From: Irpex lacteus
Taxonomy: Eukaryota; Basidiomycota; Agaricomycetes; Polyporales; Irpicaceae
Direction: 5' to 3'
Assembly: GCA_001986395.2 (NCBI GenBank)
Contig: MQVO02000212.1
Coordinates: forward strand, 1-14,482
Length of the DNA: 14,482 bases
Shown: positions 7,497-13,495 of the stretch, piece by piece
Numbering within the stretch: the first letter of the stretch is position 1
Layout: each line of letters starts with the position of its first letter
Position numbers and translations under genes: made by a program
Notes under the pieces: generated by a model
What the model was told of the DNA's origin: nothing
What the model saw: the letters and a program-made list of their open reading frames with translations, nothing else
Database searches by the model: none

Positions 7497-7678
7497 TTAG
7501 TTAAGTTCAATAGCATCCTTTAGGTAGCTTTATGTTAGCACACAGAATACTAAGCTTGAGTTAAACTTACTGCTAGTTCTAGACCAACTAGTCCAACAAA
7601 TCCCCAAAAAAACTAGTTAGAATTATTTCTAATTCCTAGTTTTTTGGGTTAAGCGTATGGAATTAGTAAAAGATTAAT
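7497..7678 (-). pseudogene. atp6: atp6 3' end, ATP synthase subunit a fragment, broken by a hairpin
   Basis: C-terminal part of the membrane subunit a of ATP synthase. The minus strand reads INLLLIPYA, then 51 nt containing a type A hairpin, then FVGLVGLELAVSLTQA. A one-base loss (TA-GTATTC, expected TATGTATTC) shifts to VFCVLT, TAA (expected Ser), SYLKDAIELN and TAA (7497-7499). This matches the family ending GLELAVxxxQAYVFxxLxxxYLKDAxxLH. The two halves around the hairpin are in the same frame because the insert is 51 nt, but it carries its own stops. Codons (CTA, GTA, TAC) belong to the less AT-biased layer. As written it cannot be translated through. Confidence 0.75.
7602..7648. repeat. 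type A hairpin inside atp6
   Basis: 47 nt from CCCC to GGG, with arms CCCCAAAAAAACTAG and CTAGTTTTTTGGG around TTAGAATTATTTCTAA. It splits the atp6 fragment between Ala and Phe codons. Confidence 0.88.
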
Positions 7679-7989
7679 ATAAAATAAATTAAATAAAAGT
7701 TTTTTTGGGAGAACTATTTAAAATTAATACCATTTTTCTTTTCTTTTAATTTTATTTTAAATAAAAAGTAAGATAAATTATTTAGGGGAGAGGACCTGAC
7801 ATGTAAACAATTGATACTCTAACCAATAATCGGAAACTAGAAATCAGGGATTAGTATTGCATAATAAATTCAAATGAGTTGGTACAAAAGAGATAAATTA
7901 AATTTATTTATAGAGGAGATATAAGAATAATAAAAAGAAATAATTTGTTTTATTTTATATATAAAAAAAGGATAAAGGGAAGGGTAAAG
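7679..7989. other. AT-rich spacer with a 20-bp copy of the atp8 start region
   Basis: No gene supported. Bases 7723-7742 (ATTAATACCATTTTTCTTTT) repeat those at 9694-9713, which encode the first residues of atp8 on the same strand. After that the sequences differ. Confidence 0.6.
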
Positions 7990-8331
7990 GGGAGTATAAC
8001 TATCTCTTTCAACTGAAGAGGCTGACCATTAACTTAAATTTAAATTAGATTATAGCGTAACCAGTCTCTGAAGATTCCATAACAATAGACATTGAACTGT
8101 GTAAAATACCACAGATATTCTTAACATTTACCATAGAATGTTACTGCCTATCTCCTGAGATAATTTTATTTATATTTGTAGGAAGAGCATATAAAAATAT
8201 ATTTTTATTAATCTTTTTTTTATTAAAAAGGAGGGGGAGGACAAAAAAAAGGAAGCAGGGACAGATATAGGTTTCGTATAATCTCTTTTGATCTCTACGA
8301 AATATTCCCGGAATATATGGACATTATGTTT
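7990..8331 (-). ncRNA. group I intron following the cob exon, ORF-less, 3' end uncertain
   Basis: The 5' splice site can be placed from P1. Exon TGGAT pairs with intron GTCCA (minus, within AATGTCCATAT), leaving the expected U-G pair at the exon's last base (8332). Downstream there is TTCCGGGAAT (possible P element) and CTTCAGAGACTGG (about 8066-8078, minus), which resembles the conserved R element. A clear S element is not visible, and no cob exon follows before the spacer, so the 3' boundary and completeness are unknown. About 340 nt would suit an intron without an ORF. Confidence 0.55.
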
Positions 8332-8524
8332 ATCCAAGGAAAGCAATAGCCATCATAAGAACAAGGATGATTACACCAATAGACCATGGTAGAATCCGTG
8401 GAGCCTTGTATGATCCGTAGTATAGACCTCGAGCGATGTGTAGGTATACAAAGATGAAGAAGAATGAAGCTACATTAGCGTGGATGTATCGAATCAACCA
8501 TCCGTAGTTTACGTCTCGCATAAT
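8332..8524 (-). CDS. cob: cob internal exon, cytochrome b
   Basis: One exon of apocytochrome b of complex III. Reads [40 protein letters not shown] and [20 protein letters not shown], then AFLG and the first base of the next codon. It covers the end of helix A/B with the heme-ligand region ([20 protein letters not shown]) through helix C. Family members continue YVLPYGQMS, which is absent here because a group I intron starts after GGAT. The frame is intact, with TGG for Trp and CTA, CGA and TAC in use. On its 5' side only 21 nt separate it from an endonuclease ORF. The cob start lies on the other strand at 10953. Confidence 0.93.
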
Positions 8525-8545
8525 CGCAGGTGTTATAATAACTCG

Positions 8546-9133
8546 TTAGTTTTGCAGTGTAGAATAGAAGCTGTATCGGCCTAGGTAAGCCTTCCCTGTG
8601 TCAATGTTACGAGAAACAGCACGAGAAGTACGAGATAGGCCAATAGCCTCTTGAGCGTCTCCATAGTTGGTATATGGAGTAGTGTTAACTAGTACACCAT
8701 TATCATAAATATAAATAGAACGTGATGTAACAGTTCGAGCAATAGCCTTTGCGTATTCGAGTTGATTCATTTCAGGAGTACGTTCCACAGGCACTTCATA
8801 ATTCAGTACCTCTGAAATAGTGTCTGATTCTGGTGCAATTCCAGTAACATTACTGTTGGTATAACGTCCTGAGTTGATATACTTACTAATTAGTACAAGG
8901 AGCTTACGACCTTGAATTAGATAAGCATAACCCCACTTGTACATATACAGAGCTAGACACCATAGAGAGAAATCAACACCCTTTCGAGTTTGGAATGGCA
9001 TAGAAAGGAAAAAAGGCATTAGATAGTCGTATAGCGCATCAATATTAATAATTGAAATAGTGATAACGCTAGTGTTTCGGTTTAGTGTACTACTAATTAC
9101 TGGAGCTGCTCTATCAATAGTGAATGTACACAT
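8546..9133 (-). CDS. LAGLIDADG homing endonuclease (C-terminal half) with NUMOD1-like tail, 195 aa
   Basis: Intron-type endonuclease that would cut DNA at an intronless site. The start region TLNRNTSVITISI and YDYLMPFFLSMPFQTRKGVD (about residues 16-57) is the second LAGLIDADG half. It is followed by FSLWCLALYMYKWGYAYLIQ and GRKLLVLISKYINSGRYT (about residues 57-93). A linker leads to a NUMOD1-type module: IYIYDNGVLVNTTPYTNYGD, AQEAIGLSRTSRAVSRNIDT and GKAYLGRYSFYS. The first LAGLIDADG motif is missing, so the ATG at 9133 is probably not the original start; a nad4L piece lies upstream in another frame. Less AT-biased codons match the cob exon. The open frame suggests recent function or recent arrival. 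Confidence 0.8.
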   Translation of the reverse strand: MCTFTIDRAAPVISSTLNRNTSVITISIINIDALYDYLMPFFLSMPFQTRKGVDFSLWCLALYMYKWGYAYLIQGRKLLVLISKYINSGRYTNSNVTGIAPESDTISEVLNYEVPVERTPEMNQLEYAKAIARTVTSRSIYIYDNGVLVNTTPYTNYGDAQEAIGLSRTSRAVSRNIDTGKAYLGRYSFYSTLQN

Positions 9134-9188
9134 TTGTGGTAGGCATTGCAGGAATGTTCACTAAATGGAATAGGTGTAATTTCAACTC

Positions 9189-9260
9189 GACAGCTAGAAG
9201 CATAAGTTCAATGCTAATAAGAAGCATAAGTAGATTCTTACGGTTAAGGATAATAAGATA
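9189..9260 (-). pseudogene. nad4L: nad4L fragment, NADH dehydrogenase subunit 4L
   Basis: Core transmembrane part of the small complex I subunit 4L. LIILNRKNLLMLLISIELML then LAV (about 23 residues) matches the family signature ILNRRNLLxMLxSIELMLLAV, including the conserved Glu of IELM. The frame stays open after it (ELKLHLFHLVNIPAMPTTN) but no longer looks like nad4L, then ends at TGA or moves into the endonuclease in another frame. Both ends of the gene are missing. It could be an exon before an intron that carried the endonuclease at 8546-9133, now frameshifted. Confidence 0.75.
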
Positions 9261-9444
9261 TAACCAAAATTTAAAATATCCCTCCAATATTAATTTTATT
9301 TAGTTAAATTAAAAAGGAGGGGGAGGACTAGGTTTACTTTTATTGTAAAAATTTTTCTTTTTATAATTCTCTATAATATTATACATATAAACTTAATCCA
9401 ATAGAGAAGGAATAATCTCTAAATAAATTTAAAGATTCTCCCTC

Positions 9445-9489
9445 CCCTATTCTTTTATTTATATTTTTTATTTTTTGTTTTTAAATTTA
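9445..9489 (+). repeat. 45-bp direct repeat, copy 1
   Basis: CCCTATTCTTTTATTTATAT then TTTTTATTTTTTGTTTTTAA and ATTTA. Identical to 9987-10031, where it begins in the last bases of trnF. Confidence 0.9.
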
Positions 9490-9557
9490 TGTTTAAGAAA
9501 ATAAAATTTATACTCTCTTATATAATTAAATACTTTTTTTATTTAGATATATAAAAA

Positions 9558-9605
9558 TAATTAAATAATAAGTAACTAAAATAATAATTAAATAATTAAA
9601 TATTT
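9558..9605. repeat. 48-bp inverted repeat, left arm
   Basis: TAATTAAATAATAAGTAACT then AAAATAATAATTAAATAATT and AAATATTT are the exact reverse complement of about 10034-10081. The enclosed segment holds atp8, trnI and trnF. Confidence 0.88.
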
Positions 9606-9697
9606 ATAAAATTTTTAAAGTTCTATAAATCTATTCCTTATATTAAGGGATAAATAACTTTTAATTAAATTAAATTTATAATAAATTTGGGGGATTA

Positions 9698-9832
9698 ATA
9701 CCATTTTTCTTTTTAAATCAATTATTTTACGGTTATATAATCTTATTCGCCTTATTAGTATTAGTTTCATGAGTAATTTTACCATATCTTTTACAGTTAC
9801 AAATCGTGAGATTATTAATAACTAAATTATAA
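9698..9832 (+). CDS. atp8: atp8, ATP synthase subunit 8, unusual start
   Basis: Small membrane subunit of the ATP synthase. The frame reads IPFFFLNQLFYGYIILFALL, then VLVSWVILPYLLQLQIVRLL and ITKL, with TAA at 9830-9832. It has one membrane helix and the basic tail expected of fungal atp8 (QLxxxRLxITKL). TGA at the Trp of VSW shows UGA is sense. Fungal atp8 normally begins MPQLIPF. Here the reading meets LIPF with no ATG upstream before TAA (9671-9673), so initiation must use ATA, TTA or ATT, or the first codons were lost. trnI follows 7 bases later on the same strand, suggesting co-transcription. The enclosing repeats are described separately. Confidence 0.8.
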
Positions 9833-9839
9833 TATAAAT

Positions 9840-9912
9840 AAGTCTATTATTTAATGGTTTAAAATATCTCCTTGATAAGGAGGCAATAGATGTTCGATCC
9901 ATCTTAGACTTA
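9840..9912 (+). tRNA. trnI: tRNA-Ile (GAU)
   Basis: 73-nt cloverleaf. The acceptor is AAGTCTA/TAGACTT, the anticodon arm TCTCC-TTGATAA-GGAGG (anticodon GAT), and the T arm AGATG-TTCGATC-CATCT. Two bases before trnF. Confidence 0.93.
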
Positions 9913-9914
9913 AA

Positions 9915-9988
9915 GTTCCCATAGCTTAATTTGGTTAGAGCAATAAATTGAAGCTTTATTGATAAAAGTTCAAGTCTTTTTGGGGACC
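9915..9988 (+). tRNA. trnF: tRNA-Phe (GAA)
   Basis: 74-nt cloverleaf. The acceptor is GTTCCCA/TGGGGAC with one T-G pair, the anticodon arm ATAAA-TTGAAGC-TTTAT (anticodon GAA), and the T arm AAAAG-TTCAAGT-CTTTT. Its last two bases are inside the 45-bp direct repeat. Confidence 0.92.
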
Positions 9989-10031
9989 CTATTCTTTTAT
10001 TTATATTTTTTATTTTTTGTTTTTAAATTTA
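9987..10031 (+). repeat. 45-bp direct repeat, copy 2
   Basis: Identical to 9445-9489. Because it starts in the 3' end of trnF, this copy is probably the source and the other a duplicate. Confidence 0.9.
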
Positions 10032-10033
10032 AA

Positions 10034-10081
10034 AAATATTTAATTATTTAATTATTATTTTAGTTACTTATTATTTAATTA
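10034..10081. repeat. 48-bp inverted repeat, right arm
   Basis: AAATATTTAATTATTTAATT then ATTATTTTAGTTACTTATTA and TTTAATTA form the exact reverse complement of the left arm at 9558-9605. Confidence 0.88.
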
Positions 10082-10147
10082 AATCTATTTATATTAATAA
10101 GAGTATTTCTTATATTTTATCTTTTAATATTATTTTATTAATATCCC

Positions 10148-10198
10148 TCCCCAAAAAAAACTAGTTAGAATTAATTCTAATTCCTAGTTTTTTGGGGA
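10148..10198. repeat. type A hairpin, canonical
   Basis: CTCCCCAAAAAAAACTAG with CTAGTTTTTTGGGG around TTAGAATTAATTCTAA. It lies in spacer, with no ORF on either side. Confidence 0.92.
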
Positions 10199-10438
10199 TT
10201 TATTCAAGAATTTATCAGACTATTCTTATTTACTTTTTATATTTTTCTTTAAGGAGCTCTCGATTATAATTATTATCTTTATTCAATTTATTTTATTTCT
10301 TTAGTATCTTAATCTTCCCCCTTTCACTTGAGTTGTGTTTTTAGGGGATGTTTAGTTTAATTTAAATACTCTGTTTTTAAAAAGAGGAATAATCTAGAAT
10401 TAAAGATAAATTTCTTTAGTTATCTCATTTATTTACAT
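10199..10438. other. spacer
   Basis: T-rich plus strand with no supported gene. It leads into the GIY-YIG N-terminal fragment without a visible start codon. Confidence 0.5.
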
Positions 10439-10591
10439 CTAGCTAGTGAGAATCCTACAGACCTCACAGTACTGAATAGTGTACTAGCTATCCACGGTAT
10501 CAGTCTTACTGAAGAGGAATTCAAGATTCTAGAAGGAATATCTCCAGTGACACTACCTTTCCCTTTAATAAATTTCTTTAACAAGGAATAG
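10439..10591 (+). pseudogene. N-terminal leader of a GIY-YIG homing endonuclease, truncated
   Basis: Reads LASENPTDLTVLNSVLAIHG, ISLTEEEFKILEGISPVTLP and FPLINFFNKE, then TAG (10589-10591). A short helix pair of this kind (xxxLAIxGIxLTxxEFxxLxxIxPVxFxLPL) precedes the GIY-YIG catalytic domain in many fungal intron endonucleases. The catalytic YIF/YVGS motifs are not found downstream. Codons (CTA, GTA, ATC) match the less AT-biased layer. Another possible relic of the same leader, PSVSPFPLIAN, lies at about 10862-10896, just before cob. Confidence 0.5.
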
Positions 10592-10645
10592 AGTACAGGT
10601 AATCCACCTTTTTATTATTTATTTTAAATATATTTAACAAATTAA

Positions 10646-10719
10646 TAATCTTAGCCAGACTTGAACTGGCATTTCAGAACTGGCAAGCCCCTGTATTTTA
10701 CCATTAAATTCATAAGATC
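10646..10719 (-). tRNA. tRNA with irregular anticodon arm, Ala (UGC) or Gly (GCC)
   Basis: The acceptor is GATCTTA/TAAGATT and the T arm GCCAG-TTCAAGT-CTGGC; both are good. The anticodon arm CAGGG/TTCTG encloses nine bases, GCTTGCCAG, instead of seven. A symmetric reading gives TGC (Ala). A shifted seven-base loop TTGCCAG would give GCC (Gly) but leaves the stem unpaired. Either the tRNA is unusual or the arm has mutated. Confidence 0.65.
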
Positions 10720-10720
10720 A

Positions 10721-10788
10721 GCTAGTGGTCAGAATCGAACTGACATTTAATATTTTATAATTTTAGTTTTACCTTAAACTACACTGAC
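10721..10788 (-). tRNA. degenerate tRNA, identity unclear
   Basis: 68 nt. The acceptor is GTCAGTG/CACTAGC with one mismatch, the D arm GTTT/AAAC, and the T arm GTCAG-TTCGATT-CTGAC is clean. The anticodon arm (TAAAA...TATTA) has an A-A mismatch and an 8-base loop TTATAAAA, so AUA or UAU could be read. Next to the tRNA at 10646-10719 with one base between. Possibly a dying gene. Confidence 0.55.
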
Positions 10789-10791
10789 AGT

Positions 10792-10812
10792 ACCAAAAAA
10801 CTAGTTAGAATT
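10792..10812. repeat. half type A hairpin
   Basis: ACCAAAAAACTAGTTAGAATT is the left arm and half the core; the right arm is missing. It adjoins the 5' end of the degenerate tRNA. Confidence 0.75.
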
Positions 10813-10952
10813 CTTTCTCCTCAATTTAAATATCTTTTTATTCTGTAGAAGCAGCTAGCTAAGCCTTCAGTATCACCCTTTCCATTAATAGCTAATTGAA
10901 ATTAAAGCCTACGGGTAAAGACTATAAGACTAATTTTTTGTTTACGAAGACT

Positions 10953-11030
10953 ATGCGAGTACTAAAGAGTAACTCTATTCTATCAATCGTTAACAGCTAC
11001 GTTGTTGACTCACCTAAGCCAGTTAACCTA
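10953..11030 (+). CDS. cob: cob first exon (N-terminus of cytochrome b)
   Basis: Reads MRVLKSNSILSIVNSYVVDS then PKPVNL from ATG at 10953. This matches the N-terminus of fungal cytochrome b (MRxLKSxxxLxxVNSYxxDSPxPxNL, normally followed by SYLWNFGS). After Leu the reading goes into AT-rich FNKFLFYDLL, so an exon boundary or break lies at about 11030. Codons include CGA, CTA and TAC, the same layer as the cob exon at 8332-8524. That exon is on the opposite strand, and the roughly 40 residues that belong between them are not in the window. The ORF is also open upstream (KLKPTGKDYKTNFLFTKT), which does not resemble cob. Confidence 0.85.
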
Positions 11031-11090
11031 TTTAATAAATTTTTATTTTATGATTTACTGATTCACAAGCAATATCTAGAATATATTGTG

Positions 11091-11128
11091 GGTATTATTA
11101 AAATTTAATTAAATTAAATTTTAATTAG
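11091..11128 (+). repeat. 38-bp dispersed repeat with type C palindrome
   Basis: Exact copy of 5703-5740, including ATTAAAATTTAATT with its complement. It closes the open frame after the cob first exon. Confidence 0.88.
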
Positions 11129-11800
11129 TGAGCATGTACCATCTTTAAATAAAATAATAATAATATTAAAGATTATAATAGTAATAACAATAAGAACTAT
11201 AAATTTATTTAATACTAAAGAGAGAAAATAGTAATTTCAATAATAATGAGTAATTCCATTGTGTAACCTCGCTCCCTCGATCAAAATAAAAGTTTACCCT
11301 TATTATAATTTATTGCATTCGCTCATTAAAATAATAATTTGAACTTTCCAAAGATTACTAATGGGTAAGTTAAAAGATAAGAGAGATACAAAAGTCTTTG
11401 AACTCTCACAATTAAATAATAATGAGTAGTGATAAAGAATAATAAACAATGTGTAAGGCTAAAGATCAAGAGAGAATTATCTATTAAATAATAAATTTAT
11501 CGGAGTTAGTTCTATAAATGAGCGGGTGCGAACTCAAGAGAAAAGAAGAAGAGTTACTATTAATAATAATATCTGCACTAGTTATAATTAATTATCCCGG
11601 GATTCTTTAATTAAAATTTAATTTTATTTTAATAAGTTCTTTTCTTTAGTATTCTATCAAAGGTCAATGTTGAGGGTGTCCCTCAACACTATCTTTTTTA
11701 TTAAGAGAATAGTATTCTCTTGATCTTAGCTTTACTCACATCATCTACAAACAAAATCTTTTGTGCCCTTTTTTTTTATAAAAAAAAGGAGAATAGGGGT
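11129..11800. other. AT-rich spacer with repeats
   Basis: No gene supported. A purine-rich plus strand with many AATAATAAT runs. At 11583-11640, ACTAGTTATAATTAATTATC then CCGGGATT and TTAATTAAAATTTAATTTTA resemble the composite repeat at 5678-5756. AAAGGTCAATGTTGAGGGTG then TCCCTCAACACT (about 11658-11690) forms a strong hairpin GTTGAGGG/CCCTCAAC. A type B hairpin lies at about 11766-11790. The phrase GAGCGGGTGCGAACTC (11520-11535) has a close relative, GAGCGTGATGCGAACCTC, at about 12452-12470. Confidence 0.55.
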
Positions 11801-12058
11801 CTAACCATTTACCTCATCCTTAGTTAAATTATCTGTACATATTTTTAAACAACCTTCACTAAAATAACCATCACCCTGGCTAACATAATCATAATCCTCT
11901 AAAGGAAATCGAGCAAAGGATGAAAAACTTCGTGTAGTTTTCACTAAAGATATTTTTTTATCAGTTTAGATACCTCTTCCTTTTGTATTTTCTGTTAAAA
12001 GAAGAGTACGGTGCACACATCCTGTTGACTCAGAAGCTTGTCTGTCCTTTTTCCCTAA
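11801..12058 (-). pseudogene. unrecognised ORF with one internal stop
   Basis: One frame from 12058 reads LGKKDRQASESTGCVHRTLL, LTENTKGRGI, TAA, TDKKISLVKTTRSFSSFARF, PLEDYDYVSQGDGYFSEGCL and KICTDNLTKDEVNG, then TAG (11801-11803). Acidic and polar, with protein-like codon use on both sides of the stop, so probably one decayed gene. No domain recognised. A type B hairpin lies just beyond its 3' end. Confidence 0.35.
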
Positions 12059-12565
12059 TTATGAGATAAATATAATTCTCCTGAAGGGGAGGGAGAATCC
12101 CATAAAATAAAATAAGAGAATAAGATAATAATAAATAATAGAGAATAATAGAGTAGTAAGAGATAACTTCCCCCTTTTTTAAATATAAATATTTTTAGAA
12201 TAAATAAATAAATAATGAAAATGATGATGAAAAATAATTCTTTTATTAATTAATTTAAATTTATTAATAATTATTATTATCTTCTTATTTTATCTAATAT
12301 AATAAGAATAATTTAAACTACGATTATCTCTAATATATTCTCTTATTAAAGAATTTAAAGGGAGTTTAGCGATAAATAATAAATAATCTTTAAATTAAAG
12401 AGTAGTAATAACTTAAAGAAAAGTAAATAAAGATAATGAGTTCTACACAGTGAGCGTGATGCGAACCTCAATAGAGTAAGAATAGTAGTGATTATAGCTA
12501 ATATTAATAGTAAATGTGTAAATGTAATCCCTCAAGCTGGGACAATGGTTATGCAGCTTCCACAC
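12059..12565. other. AT-rich spacer
   Basis: No firm gene. A minus-strand frame around 12290-12390 reads DYLLFIAKLPLNSLIREYIR and DNRSLNYSYYIR, which might be a coding relic. Purine-rich repeats otherwise. About 12440-12560 is less AT-rich and precedes the nad5 fragment. Confidence 0.5.
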
Positions 12566-12591
12566 CCAAATAACTAGTTTTTTGTTAGTTA

Positions 12592-12933
12592 ATTTTAGCT
12601 CTTTATCCTCTAGTAACGCATGCATTTTTCAAAGCCCTTCTCTTTCTAGCTGCTGGTCAATAAACACTAAGTGGACAATGGGTATTCTGGCTAGGTACAC
12701 TAAGTGCAGGTCTAACAGCTTTTTACTCATTCCGTCTACTACTCCTTGTCTTCTTTAGTACACCTTCAGCTACTCCTTGTCTTCTTTAGTACACCTTCAG
12801 CTACTCGATCAAATTATGAACATACTCATGATGCACCCAGGGTATTCCTATGTTTATTCTATCAATTCTGTCTTTTACTGCAGGTTATCTAGTAAGTTAT
12901 ATCTTTACAGGTCTAGGGAGTGATTATCTAGGA
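12592..12933 (+). pseudogene. nad5: nad5 copy 2 (less AT-rich), NADH dehydrogenase subunit 5 fragment
   Basis: Reads ALYPLVTHAFFKALLFLAAG (12598 on), then TAA and a junction, then SGQWVFWLGTLSAGLTAFYS and FRLLLLVFFSTPSATRSNYE, then HTHDAP. After a one-base loss it reads GIPMFILSILSFTAGYLVSY and IFTGLGSDYLG. HAFFKA and the FFTAFYS-like and GLGSD segments fix the family. About 70 residues (SETQxMRKFG to YSKD) are missing between the first two blocks. A 31-bp tandem duplication (12739-12800) adds a frameshift inside LLVFFSTPSA. Leu is mainly CTA and Trp is TGG, unlike copy 1. The fragment begins next to a half type A motif (AACTAGTTTTTTG). Confidence 0.85.
12739..12800 (+). repeat. 31-bp perfect tandem duplication in nad5 copy 2
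   Basis: Two exact units beginning CTACTCCTTGTCTTCTTTAG at 12739 and 12770. One unit removed gives a continuous FRLLLLVFFSTPSATRSNYE. Confidence 0.95.
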
Positions 12934-12969
12934 GGGAGGGTAAAATTAAATTATTAGAATTTTAAATAA

Positions 12970-13164
12970 AAAGATTCTAATAGTAATAATATAAATAATG
13001 TTGATAAACAAAGACAGTTGGAGGTTGAAAAATCTGAAGGTAAATTTAGCAAAGTAGCTAGAAAAGTTAAAGATAATGGAATCAATTTAGTATTTAAAGA
13101 TAGTTTCTTATTACTTCCAATGTCTCTTAGAAAACTTTGTAAATCATTCTCTATTCCTAAATAA
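12970..13164 (+). pseudogene. family B DNA polymerase fragment of linear-plasmid type
   Basis: Open frame from after TAA (12967-12969) to TAA (13162-13164). The C-terminal part KDNGINLVFKDSFLLLPMSL then RKLCKSFSIPK resembles the exonuclease-domain segment xxxxFxDSxxLLPxSLxkLaksF of protein-primed DNA polymerases encoded by fungal mitochondrial plasmids. The preceding part (DKQRQLEVEKSEGKFSKVAR) is charged and less specific. Only about 65 of roughly 800-1000 residues remain, so this is a relic of an integrated plasmid. AT-rich codons. Confidence 0.6.
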
Positions 13165-13495
13165 ACAAAAGGCGGGGACAACTACTTTATTTAACTAAAG
13201 AAAGAAAAAGAATAAATAAGAATATAAATATTTTATTGAATTCGCACACTCCTACAATTAATAATTTTAACTCCGACAATGTGGGGGATGAGTAAGATTA
13301 AAGAAATAAAAAGGGAGCTAAGAAAGAATCTAATTTATTTTACTACTTTTATTTAAAAATAAAATATTAACTAATTTAAATAGTTATTTATCTTCAGATG
13401 AGAGGAGGGAATTATAATTAATTCTAACTAAAACTTAAGAAGATATTTAATAAATAAATTACACAGGAGATTTTATTTAATTTTATTTTAATAAG
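13165..13495. other. spacer, with a type C-like palindrome at its end
   Basis: No gene supported. A short frame at about 13240-13290 reads NSHTPTINNFNSDNVGDE, perhaps a relic of an endonuclease leader. 13466-13495 carries ATTTAATTTTATTTTAATAA, a motif shared with 11612-11640 and 13812-13838. Confidence 0.5.

Larger units (their letters stand above)
9262..9693. other. AT-rich spacer with one arm of a large inverted repeat
   Basis: No gene supported. It contains the direct repeat at 9445-9489 and the inverted-repeat arm at 9558-9605. A polypurine patch with a GGAGGGGGAGG core (about 9312-9326) follows an AT-rich palindrome, similar to the context at 8220-8240. Confidence 0.7.

Noticed and set aside
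12443..12625. 60-residue minus-strand ORF
   Set aside because: It overlaps the start of nad5 copy 2 on the plus strand and has no recognisable motif.
12954..13181. 75-residue minus-strand ORF
   Set aside because: The plus-strand reading over the same bases has polymerase-like motifs; the minus frame looks like its shadow.
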